A program made the position numbers and the translations under genes. The notes under the pieces are model-generated. The model was not told where the DNA came from, made no database searches, and was given only the letters and a program-made list of their open reading frames with translations. A stretch of DNA of 64,000 bases. It comes from Panagrolaimus kolymaensis. Taxonomy: Eukaryota > Nematoda > Chromadorea > Rhabditida > Panagrolaimidae. Every line of letters starts with the position of its first letter. The first letter of the stretch is position 1. This document shows positions 11,400 to 21,672 of this stretch, one piece after another. The stretch covers positions 682,001 through 746,000 of the forward strand of contig JAJQJQ010000046.1 of the NCBI GenBank assembly GCA_028622995.1. Direction: 5' to 3'.

Positions 11400-12975
11400 A
11401 TGATTTTCTTTCGTAATAGAAATTTACGTTTAATTGAAAAGAAACTTTATTATTTGATATTTTTTATTGTTATATTTTATTTATTTTTTTGGAATTATAC
11501 AACCGATACAAGTTTTGAGAAAATGATTAAAAACGAGGATTTTATGCCATGTTTCTGTGATAATGAGAAGGTGATTGATAAATTTCTGTTTTATAATAAT
11601 TTTCTCATTTATTGGAGCCCGATCCGATAAACAAAATAATTGCTAAGGCATATTTCTTCCGTGATAGAAGAAATCTTCATTTACCTCTTTTTAAATTTTT
11701 TTTAAATAAGCTTTAAAAAAGTTTTGTTTTTCGGGAGGCCTTTAATTTAATCTGATATATAAGAACTATTTCAGATGTGCTTTACATCTCAATATGAAGG
11801 AGTTTTGTATCGAATGGGTCGTCCATTTTCTTGTAATTTAACTTATTATTTAAATAAATTTTCATTATCTGATGAGAATATAGTTAACCAAAGACCACAA
11901 TTTATGGCGTCTGATGTCGTGTTTGTGGCATACTCAAATTGGAATCATTTTGAAGAATCTCGACACATGCTTCGCTCAGTGAGAAAATATTTTTTAAATA
12001 AAATTATTTTTTATGATCTTGGTTTAACTTTTGAACAGGTTTGTGATGATGAGCTTGCTAAGATAGCCATCCGACATTGTAGATATTTTTTAAATAGCTC
12101 ACTTTCTTTAGATAACTGAACTGAAAACATTATGCAATTTAGAAATTCGTCAATTTAATTTTAACGCATATCCAAAGTTTACAAATAATTTGCTGACCTA
12201 TCAATTCAAAGCAATTATTTTGGCGGTTAGTGAACTCACTTGTTTTGTAGACAATTCTTTTTCTTTATTAGGAAATGTACAAAGAATATAATGCATTTTG
12301 GATGATGGATTCAAGTGTTGAATGGCAGTCGGGTGCCGTTGATGATATTTATCAAAAAGTTAAAAGTGCGCAAATTGAGCCACTTCTTATTCGAATTTTA
12401 CCTGATCATAGTATTTTTTCGTCAACAGCTGCAGGCGAGAAGGAAATTAATGAGAAATTTTGATTAATTTATTTGTGATTATAGAAATGTACACTTATCT
12501 TCCTCTTCACCCGCATCTTCGAAAACTCAAAATGATTCAAGCTGGTTTAGTATTTGTTTCAAGAACAGAGTTTACAAGACAAATTTTAAAATGGTGAGTT
12601 TGATGGAATATTTTTTTTGTTTGGAAAACTTACTTTTTGTGTGTAATATTTAGGCATTTATTATGTGCATTGACAGAGAATTGCATGAGCCCAGTGGGAT
12701 CGCGAATTCCATGTGATCGATCAAAAAATTTAACTTATGATTATTTGGGTTGTCATAGGTGAGTTTAAGCTTTTTTAATAACACTCTTACTAAGAACGTT
12801 ATATTTCCCTATTTTTTTTAGATATGATCAAAGTTCAATAAACATTATTCTTCAAAATCAATTACAAAAATTAGAATACCGTAAATTCTCTCCATACAAA
12901 AATGATTTTTTAAATGTTTCTCGCTTTTGGCGAGTTAAGGATGAAGAACCATTGACACTTAAATGCAATGCATAA
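11400..12975 (+). CDS. DUF1647 protein, type II membrane glycosyltransferase-like
   Basis: Seven exons: 11400-about 11568 (tentative), 11775-12038, 12112-12225, 12272-12434, 12485-12593, 12654-12758 and 12822-12975. A cytosolic basic start precedes one membrane segment (LYYLIFFIVIFYLFFW), giving a type II Golgi-like topology. The lumenal part matches the nematode DUF1647 pattern: VAYSNWNHFEES, KIIFYDLGLTFEQ, a Gln-Phe-Asn-Phe plus AYP block, TYQFKAIILAEM and FWMMDSSVEW. These resemble nucleotide-sugar transferase folds, and the MDSS acidic block may stand in for DxD. Four exons are joined by ordinary GT-AG introns. The intron at 12435-12484 begins with GC (GCGAGA...TTATAG), a rare GC-AG intron required to keep the frame. 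The exon 1 donor (GTGATT at 11569) is the least certain. A DUF273 gene follows in the same orientation. Confidence 0.75.
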
Positions 12976-14102
12976 AATTAATGTCTTCATTTAATTTTAC
13001 ATAACTTGATATCTGAATATATTTTTCTAGATTAACTGCCACTTTTCCCATGAAATGAAAAAAAAACAAGTTTTTAAACAAATAATGAATTACATGCGTT
13101 CACGCACATTCAAAGGCAATAATAATAAACTTTCAAAACATTTATCACGAATTTTTTGTTTCATTTTCTCTCTCTTTGAAGGGACATAAATTTGTTTTTT
13201 CCTGAGGAATGTTTATTTTGATAAATTGATCCCCTTACTGAATACAATGGGTCATCTAGAAAATTCGTGTTTTTTTCTTCTTTTAAAATCACGATGATTC
13301 ATTTATGCATTAAAGCAAACAACGCTTTTAGTATTTGCCTATCGACAAAAAATGGACAGTTACATACAAGCAAGCACACATTTCTTAACAAGCTGAATAA
13401 GAGGAGTGCTATTGATGGGTTTATTCTTACTTTTCCTTATCAATGAATTGAAGGAAAAAAAGAACCTCAACTAGAAGTATCCTCTTTTTTTTCTTTTCGA
13501 AAATCACTATGATTATTTTCATGCTTCTCTATTAATCAAAGTTGAAAGATTATAAATCTATGTTCTTGTTTCAATTTTTTTTTTGCGATGAAAGTAAAAT
13601 TTATAAAATGAACGAAAAATTTACATTATTTTATGCTGAATTAAACATGAAAACTTCATTTTCATTTTTTGATGCTGTTCTCCCTAACTAAAAATTTCTT
13701 TGCTTTCATCATTTTAATCTCAAACAAACAACAAATTTGTTAATAAATCATCAATCCTACATCAAAGATTTGAATAAATAACGTTAATCAAAGATTTTTT
13801 TCTTTCTTTTTTTCTTCAAAATTTGTTTTTTGTTTTCGTTAGGCTTTTGTAAGAATGTATTGATTATAATTGTGAATACATGTGAACATGTCAGATGTTT
13901 TACTGCATTAAAGCGGACAACATCTTTAGTGTTTGCTTTATCGGCAAAAAAATGGAAAGTTACAAGCAAGCGCACATCTTTTGAAAAATGTATCAAGGTG
14001 AATGAGAAAAATGTTATCAACAAATTCGCGCTTGCAGCGCCACCGAACTCAGCCAGCGCTCACAACTAAAATATCGTCATTTAAAGGCAAAACAAACAAA
14101 AA
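12976..14102. other. Intergenic with a diverged direct repeat
   Basis: AT-rich spacer of about 1.1 kb. Segments around 13308-13390 and 13897-13981 are similar over roughly 80 bp (both contain GCATTAAAGC, a TTTAGT-TTTGC block, CAAAAAA-TGGA-AGTTACA and AAGC-CACAT). No gene recognised. Confidence 0.5.
13308..13981. repeat. Pair of diverged ~80-bp direct repeats
   Basis: Copy A at about 13308-13390 and copy B at about 13897-13981 share GCATTAAAGC, then an ACAAC-TTTAGT-TTTGC block, then CAAAAAA, then a GGA-AGTTACA block and CAAGC-CACAT. Differences are scattered substitutions and a few small indels. Neither copy encodes a convincing peptide. They lie in the spacer between the DUF1647 and DUF273 genes, so they could be old transposon pieces or duplicated upstream elements. 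Confidence 0.55.
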
Positions 14103-15593
14103 ATGGATGAAAAAATATTTAGAAATAAAACCATTTTATTATTTTTATTTGTTTTTTGTTTATTTACTATATATGTTTTTGATGGATTTGAAAACCTTTT
14201 TAATCCACGCTCTAAAAGTAAAATTTCAAGTATATCAGATTATAGTGAAGAATATACTCAAAGTGAACTATGTTTTAATTTCTTTCAAAGGGATTTTATT
14301 TCCTCATATTTTATACCAAATTCAAGAATAGCTATTACAGTATTAGTTTTGAAACAGGATGATTATGAGAACTTTATGCATGCCATAAATACTACGCAAT
14401 GTTATGCCAAACATATGGGATATCAAATGCACCTAATCAATATGACAGATGATCCTAAAATTGAGAAATTATGTAATCATACCGATGTAAGTCTTCAATT
14501 TCATTTTAGAGATTTAAGAAATCTTACACTTTTTTCCATTCTAAATAAATAATATTTAGATATTCTTCAAACGTCATTGCGTTTTGGCAATTTTCATGAA
14601 AGATCATGAGGATACAATTGATTATGTTCTAAACATTGATGCAGATATTGGCGTAATAAATCCATGCCATAGAATCCAAGATTATATAGATTTTACTAAT
14701 AAAAATATTCATATATATTTTTATGAAAGGTATTACAATCAAGAAATTGCATCTGGTAGTTATATTGTGAAGTATGGTGTATCTTTAATTATCATAAAAA
14801 AAATAATCAAAATTTTTTAAGAAACACTCAAGTTAGCAGAAATTTTTTGCATTTTTGGGCTGATTACTTTTATCGTCTTCCAAAGAGTTTCCATGGTACA
14901 GACAATGGCGCTATTCATGTAAGTTTATAGCCACGGGGTTTGACAAAACATGGCAAGGATTTTATTCAACATGATTTAGGTATAATTTTTGCTGTCAGAA
15001 AAGCTCGCAAATTAAAGCAAAAAATCGATTTTTTTCCGCCTTTGCGCATCCTTTTTTCGGAATAAATTTTTACAATACGCTTTCAGCAAGTTTTTATGGA
15101 ACTTCATTTCACGGACGAAAAATTAAAAATGCAATGTTATAATTTTTGGAACAGCTCTAAAGGATTTGCTGATTTATTTGCTTATCAATCTTGTACTCAA
15201 CATGCGCTAATGACAAAAGATTCGTTATTTGTAAATCACACGGTAAAGCTAATACGAAAATTACAAACTGGTTGGGTGAGAGATGGATGGTTGACGAGCA
15301 ACAAATGGAGTCCAAATGATTTCATGTTTCATGGATGGAAAAAATCAAAAATTGGAGACGAATGGGAATGGCCTTTTGAAAATCCGATTTTTGATTTGAA
15401 GCAATGCAAATATGGAAATCCCTCATTTTCAAGTTTTCAACATTTATCAAAATACATTTCCACAGAACGTGTGACAAAAGAAATATTGCAAAAGAAGGTG
15501 GATAAAGTTAAAGCTGAGTATTGGGAACATTTACAAAAATTAAAAATTCTTTGTAAACATAATGTAGAACCTATAGATGGTAAATGCCCGTGA
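14103..15593 (+). CDS. DUF273 family glycosyltransferase-like protein
   Basis: Four exons (14103-14486, 14560-14771, 14822-14918, 15087-15593), in phase throughout. A short basic start is followed by one membrane segment ([17 protein letters not shown]), giving type II topology. The lumenal domain has the DUF273/GT34-like blocks: [40 protein letters not shown] with its DxD metal and nucleotide-sugar site, [29 protein letters not shown] and [12 protein letters not shown] long C-terminal region carries [16 protein letters not shown]273 proteins are a nematode-expanded family presumed to build glycans in the Golgi; no substrate is known. It sits downstream of the DUF1647 gene on the same strand, with a 1.1-kb gap, so a shared promoter is not implied. 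Confidence 0.85.
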
Positions 15594-15764
15594 ATAAATT
15601 AATTATTCAATTTATAACAATAGTTTGAAATTTTCAAAAAAAGTGTGTCTTCTCATTTTTTTTCTTGATGAATAAATAAGACTTGTTCCAACTTTCTCGA
15701 CAACTTTTTGTAACAACAGTAGCAAAGGGTCCACCTGTGATAAAACATTTTATAATTAGCATGC

Positions 15765-15872
15765 TAAATAAGCCATTGTTAATTATACTCTTCCAACCCT
15801 AGCAAGTACCTTATGATTCGAATTTGCAATCGATGTGGTAAATTAACAAGAATGGAATGGAGAATGGTTGGA
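15765..15872 (+). pseudogene. Degenerate calpain catalytic-domain fragment
   Basis: From GCAAGTACC (15802) to TTGGAT (15872) the DNA aligns almost base for base with 9790-9860 of the intact calpain (the segment for QVPLIRIRNPWGNEQEWNGA), including ACAAGAATGGAATGGAG. Upstream, GCATGCT at 15769 lines up with the codons of the catalytic His region. The relic has in-frame stops (TAA within the GN-EQ position) and an extra base, so it is non-functional. It probably derives from a duplicated calpain gene, now almost lost, between the DUF273 and lectin genes. Confidence 0.7.
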
Positions 15873-16171
15873 TTTTTATTTAAAAAAAGATAATACAGAG
15901 AACATTTTGCATTAACCCACATGCTGCAAAGCAATCCTCGAAATATTTTCAAAATTTTTCCATGTATTTTTTTGTGAAATCACTTAAGCGAATAATATCC
16001 CCAGGAAAACTTTTGTTTACTTACTTTTTCAACAAAAAAATGATGAAAACGCTTGATATTGCTGCAGCCATTTACTGAAAATTGTGATTTTTGGGTACTC
16101 ATTTTTCTTTTAGTTAATTTTTTTTGAATTTTTCTTAATTAATTTTTTCTCTTTTTTAAAATTGATCTTTA

Positions 16172-16326
16172 ATTAAGGAAGGGTTATTATGATGCAGTGA
16201 TTACGCGTAACATACATTCTCATTCCAATGGTAATAATGTCTTTTAAGTATTGGGATTGATGAAAAATCTGTTGAGGCTGCAAATCAACTTGCAAAGCAT
16301 CGGTCTCATACTCGCCAAAAAAGTTA
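16172..16326 (+). pseudogene. Coding-like fragment of unknown family, one frame slip
   Basis: Two adjoining frames read smoothly: GYYDAVITRNIHSHSNGNNV, then after a one-base slip IGIDEKSVEAANQLAKHRS. Together they look protein-like, with balanced composition unlike the surrounding AT-rich DNA. I see no start, no splice sites that rescue the frame, and no family I can name. It is probably an exon relic. Confidence 0.3.
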
Positions 16327-16493
16327 ATTTCGAAATTATTACTATGCGGTGCTTTAGTGAAAAAACGTATAGTTAAACTAAATATTGATGTAAATCGAAA
16401 AAATTAAATTTTAACATTAGTAATTTTTTATTTTTCCTGTAAAAAAGTATTATATAATACAACTATCACAAAATTAATCCACAAATTGCTTTT

Positions 16494-17566
16494 TTAAGTG
16501 GAAGGTTTCTTGCATATAGCATACCAAATTTCGTTACATGGACCATTTTCATACCATGCATCTCCGCCATCAGCATATGCATCGATGGAACCACAACTTC
16601 GGCCTTGAATGGCCATTGGAAATCCATCACCCCAAGCCGCAAAATCAAATGGCGTGTTATCACTCCATTTCCAAGTTGCTCCACTATCATCTGAATAATA
16701 TCCTAACCATACAGCGTGAAGTAAAGGTAAAGTGTAATTATCTTAAAAATTTAAGAGGTGTATGTATTTATTAAATAGTTGAAAGGCTTACTGTTAATGA
16801 AATTTAGTTCATCAATATTACGAATTGAAGGCATATGGGCTCCTAGGCTTTGACAATGCTTTTCTTGTGTATCCCAATCAAGATCTTCAGCAACAAACCC
16901 ACCATAGCAAGATTTCGTTGGTGCATAATATGCCCATCCATCATCACAGCTACCAGAAGAACTGTGTGATGTTGTTGTTGCTGGTCGTTTAGTTGTTGTT
17001 GATTTCATTGTTGTTTTTGGTGGCATAGTATTTGATGTTAAACTATTTGCTACTGCACAAACAAAAGGCTTAAGTTTGAAACAATTTTGAGTGTTCCAAA
17101 ATCCATCACTCCATGAAAAAGCTGCACAATCATTTCCGGTAACATTATGATGTTCACCCTTTTTCCAATCAGTATAATCGAAAGGTGTATTATCTGTCCA
17201 AGCCCAAGCTCCTTGAGATTGTAATTTACTTAAACCAACCCAAAAATCGGATACACCTGTTTCTTGGAAATATTTTGATGCTTCTTCTGAAAAGAAAGGT
17301 TTTCAATTTGTGACACATGGTATCATGAAACAGTAAACACCAAATGTTAGAGTCCAAAACTTACGTCCAACAACAGCGTTTGTGAAAGCATCATGAACGG
17401 AAGCTAAATGTCCTCCCAAGTTTCGACAAGTTATTTCTGCATTTGCAAATCCTTCGTCTGTCTTTTTAAAAAAGTAACAATTACTTTGCCATTCAAAACT
17501 TCCATTTGGACAAGCGCTGATGGCGAAGTTAAAACAAATTACAAGAAAAATAAATTGAGCAAGCAT
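16494..17566 (-). CDS. Secreted C-type lectin with two CTLDs (paralogue of 2317-3413)
   Basis: Three minus-strand exons (17365-17566, 16792-17286, 16494-16741) with the same intron positions and phases as the lectin gene at 2317. The signal peptide is MLAQFIFLVICFNFAISA. CTLD1 has CPNGSFEWQSNCYFF, HLASVHDAFTNAVV, FWVGLSKL, WAWTDNTPFDY and CAAFSW. A Thr-rich linker (TTTKRPATTTSHSSS) leads to CTLD2 (SCYGGF, WLGYYSD, WKWSDNTPFDF, YAICKK). The EPN motif of the paralogue is replaced (GEHHNVTGND), so ligand binding has probably diverged. The N-terminal half is far closer to the plus-strand paralogue than CTLD2 is. A start 24 nt further upstream is possible, but the shared upstream sequence supports this ATG. 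Confidence 0.85.
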
Positions 17567-17973
17567 CTTTTTGCACAATTTTTTGGTCAAAATGAAAATT
17601 AAACAATAAAAAAAGGTTTTTAAAGCGGATGCTTTTTTTAAAGATAAGAAAAATCATTATTTTAACAAACATTTACCCTTTTAATTAGAGTAACCAATAT
17701 TTTTGATTAGGACAATAGTGAGACTGATCTCTAATGTATGCAGTCACGAAGACTTAGTTTTTGAGTAAAATTAAATATAAATTAGGTGAGAGAAATGAAA
17801 TTTTGTGATTTTAAAGATAAAACACAAAAAAATTTATTTGTAAGCTTTTAAAATAAACAAATTAAATTTAAACACAATGACATAATTTTTTAAGCATAAA
17901 ATTATCAACACAATGTGAAGAGTTACCATACCTAAAAAGATTCTTTAGAAGAAAATAAAGAAAATAAGATTTA
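17567..17973. other. Intergenic between lectin and DUF229 genes
   Basis: AT-rich, with no features seen. The lectin promoter and the DUF229 3' UTR should lie here. A possible further DUF229 splice (AG|GTAATA at about 17967) is not needed for the model. Confidence 0.45.
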
Positions 17974-20534
17974 TTACCTATTATTTCTTTCAATATCATT
18001 CAACACAGTAAATTTTCCTGTTCCTTCATCTTCAATTACAACTCCTTCAAAAACAGCATTGGATGGAGATTGAACGGAAAATTGAACTCGGTAGTGGAAA
18101 CTTTTGTATTTATCAACCACTGTTGGATCTTTTTCATCTGTATTCACTGATGAAGGTGGAAGTGTGCGAGATAAAGATGTAACATTATTAAATGTCATTA
18201 ATAAACACTTTTCCTTAAAGAAATATTATTTAAGTGTTTTTTTGTTTTAAAAAATTTGAAAGCTTTCAGGTACATTTTCGAACTTCCAAACTTACGATAA
18301 CATTTTGTTCTTTAAAATAATTATGAATTTTTTGAAGTATTAATTTTGCAAATTTGATTCCATCAGATGCTGGAAGTTCAGTTTCTTCAAAACATGGACA
18401 AAATTGTGATGGAATTTCTGCTTCAAAACAACTTCGATGTGGAATTGGTGATAATAAAGAAATGCCACGAGGTAGTATTGGAGCAGTACCGTTGGTAAAA
18501 TTACCCTAAAAAATTACTTTATATAGTCACGAATCAATAAAATCTTTACCTGTAATGTATGTTTGAGTAAAGCATGAAGATCAAAATGATTAGTTAAAAC
18601 TTTGCTATTCGCTTTCAAATTTGCTGCTAAAGCTGGATGCTTCTTTTTGAACCACTCAGGTAAACGAACAGATAAAAATGGTATTTTGGCTTCCAACCTT
18701 CCAAGAAAAGTTTGACGGAACTTGGTTATTCGTTGGCCATGATCAGAAAAAATAATAACGATTGATTTATTGAAAGTTTGTTCCATTTTTGAAAGAAATT
18801 CAACTAAATCATTATCCATATATTGAGCAGCATTCAAGCTTGAATGAGATAAATCATTATACCATTGATAAACAAATTTTCTTTTTCCATCATAAGCTAT
18901 AAAAAAATGTCAGTTTATTGATTATCGACTTTAATGTAAACAAAGAAAAACAAAATGATCAAGTAAATAAATTAGCCCAAAGGTATATGTTATTAAAACC
19001 CAAATAATTTTACCTTTGAGAAATGATTCAAGATAATTCAAATGTATTTTATGAAGGGGAGTATCGTCTATGCAGTAATGTGTACTATTTTTGTATAAAT
19101 CACTTTTTTCAAAAGCTAACAACCAGGGACGAAAATAATGATCTGTTGGTGGACGAGCTTTAAATCCACGTTCAAGATAATTAAATAATGAATAATCTGC
19201 CCAATCTTCAGATAAATACGTTGCATATCCTTTTTTGCCAAAAGTAAACCAAGGTAAATTTGTCCAATTATCAAATGTTCTGTATGAGTTATCCGGAATG
19301 TTTGCTTTAAATTCCTGAAATTCATAATGACTCTCATTATCAAGTTATAAAAATGTTACAAACCATATTGTTTTCGCGAGCCACATGTTCTCCAACTAAA
19401 ATTGGAAGTAAATTTGGAAAAGAATTTTCTCCAACTTTCACATGCTTTTCCATTGTGATAAATCCAAGTTTATCCAACATTTTAACTGTATTTGGCATTG
19501 AACGGAACATATTTGATCTTGACATTGAATCAATTCCAAACAAAATAAAGCTCAACTGGTCTTCGCTTTCATCTTCAAAAGGCCTAAAAAAATTGTAAGC
19601 ATTCTTTTTTTTTCAACGTTTATAAAAACATACTTTTTAGTATTTATTGAAACGTTTTTTGGTACGACTGAAGACCATAGATATCGATAGGTTTCATTTC
19701 CTTGTTCATATGTGCATAAAACTTCAACTAAATCTTTTACAAGTTTTATTGGAGTCGAAGTCAATGGTATCCATTTTTCGTATTTTACTGTGTTATCATT
19801 GACTCCAGAATTATGTCCAAAATATCGATATCGACATGTTGAATTTGGATTTAGATGAACCAAAGTTCCATTAATGAGAGTAGTTTCTTTTTCCTGAGAT
19901 ACAAAAAAATGGTTTAGGAATGTATCGAGAAGTTATAAGAGCAAACCTGTATCGATTCACATTCAAGTGGTGGAAGCTTCTCATAATAATCAGATATTCT
20001 CGGGTCAAATGGATTTGCAACAAATTTACATCCTTCGTCATTTAAGAAATTAAAGCTACCCTTAAAATTTTGGATAAATAAATTTGATAAACGACAACAA
20101 AAGCTATTCAAATTTCGGTAGCAACTCCAATGGCAAATGTTTTAATCTACCAAAGATGAGCTGCAAATTATTGGCTTTACATAGCCCAAGATAACCGATT
20201 AGCCTCAAAAGTTTAATCGTAGCTAAAAACACAGAACAAACAAACAAATAGGTAAACAGCATACATCAATGATTTCTAGTTTTCCCAGCATAGTTTCATC
20301 TTGGAGAAAGAAGTAATACCATAATGCTATAGTTCCAAGAAAGATGATAATTATAAAATATTTTAGGCGTGAAAATATTGAAGCAATATGGGAAAATATT
20401 GCAGAATGCAATTTAAAGTTTTTAATAATCCATTTTATAGATTTATTAATTAAATTAAGAAAAAATAAACAATTTGAAACTAGAAGTTTTAAATATTTGG
20501 TATCCATATTTGGGAGACAATAAGCTCTTTTCAA
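17974..20534 (-). CDS. DUF229 (alkaline-phosphatase/sulfatase superfamily) membrane protein, full copy
   Basis: About nine minus-strand exons. The first, 20265-20534, has the ATG and one membrane segment (YFIIIIFLGTIALWYYFFL), so type II topology. Later exons give EGCKFVANPFDPRISDYYEK, then NSTCRYRYFGHN, LSFILFGIDSMSRSN (metal-site Asp and Ser/Thr nucleophile region of the superfamily), GENSFPNLLPILVGE, GYATYLSEDWADY, HYCIDDTPLH, VYQWYNDLSHSSLNA, IIFSDHGQR (second metal site), NHFDLHALLKHTLQ and a C-terminal exon 17974-about 18209. These are the standard DUF229 blocks. Exon 2 start, near 20130, is uncertain. DUF229 proteins are a nematode-expanded family of likely secreted or Golgi hydrolases with no settled substrate. 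The 10.3-kb duplication starts at 18120, inside the last exon. Confidence 0.85.
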
Positions 20535-21672
20535 AGTAACTCTTACTGTAATTTTTTTTCGAGGTTAAAAAAAAGTAAAACATAAAAGTCAATTCTAAGT
20601 TTAGCTGCGGCGGCTGATTTCCATAATTGAAGCTAATAAATCACTCAAATTAACAAATTATTTTGTTGGAAAGATGCGTACTTCTTTAATCAATAAAAAA
20701 AGTTTTTCGTTTTCTTTCTTATCATTATTTAAGATAGTTTCTTCCTTTAGCCTTGTTGCCATCATCATACATGCACATTTTTGTCACACGTATCAAAAGC
20801 TGCCTGCTATAGTTTCTTCAAACTTTTAAAGCAAACACATAGAAAAAAAATTGACAACGACTACATTCATATTTAATCAATTGATTTTTTTCTTTTTCTT
20901 CTTTCATCAAACTGTATACACATTTTATTTAATTGATTTTTAACCTTATCAATGCATACTAGTTACATTTTTCTGAATAACTCTGAAATAAAAAATTATT
21001 GATTTTTCTCTTTTCATATTCTTCGTTTTCGAGCTATTGATTTGTCTTGGCTCATATGGAAATTCTAAAAGGCGAATAAGCAAGCTGTTGCTTTTTTTTT
21101 AAATCTCAAACTCTGGGTTTGGAAACAGGGCTGCTCGATCGATCGTGGTTCGGAGTTCGGATGGTCGGATTTTTGGCTATTTTGTCCGAACATTGTTCGG
21201 ATGTTCGGATTAAAAAAAGGGAAATTTGTACGTCTCCGAACATTGTTCGGCGATCGGATGTTCGGAAGTTCGGCCTTTTTTTGCCAAAAATGTTCGGAGA
21301 TCGGATGTTCGGATCCCCCAAAAGGCAAGATCGAGCAGCCCTGGGAAACGCTTAAATAACTAACAGTATTTTGGAAGGATATTTTGCTCACGACATCCAC
21401 TTGGACGACAAACATATACAAAAAGACTCAAAAAAAATTTATTCACGCTTATGTTTATCTTTCCTTTATGTCTTTTGCCGTTTAAAAAGTATTATGGTAT
21501 TTAAATAAGACATTTTCAAAACAAAGAAAGTTTAAATGACGATATGACCTCTAAAAGCAAAAAAAGTCTTGTATATTAATTTTTTTCTTCATCAAAAACT
21601 TTGGAATCGCCCAATTTTTAGCTGCTCTGAATTTACAAAATTAAATCTTTTTATCTACTTGAAAACAAAATT
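20535..21672. other. Intergenic with a CAGGG-ended MITE-like element (copy 1)
   Basis: AT-rich spacer between DUF229 and GH32. Apart from the inverted-repeat element at 21126-21343, no feature recognised. Confidence 0.5.
21126..21343. mobile_element. 218-bp MITE-like element, 15-bp perfect TIRs, TTCGGA-rich core
   Basis: The ends are CAGGGCTGCTCGATC and its exact reverse complement. GGAAA flanks both sides, consistent with a 5-bp target duplication. The core is built of repeated GTTCGGATGTTCGG-like motifs in both orientations and is GC-richer than its surroundings. No transposase is present. The CAGGG start recalls hAT ends, but an 8-bp target duplication is not seen, so the superfamily is open. 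Confidence 0.7.

Larger units (their letters stand above)
15594..16493. other. Intergenic with gene relics
   Basis: Contains the calpain relic (15765-15872) and an unassigned coding-like fragment (about 16172-16326), listed separately. Otherwise AT-rich without recognised features. Confidence 0.5.
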
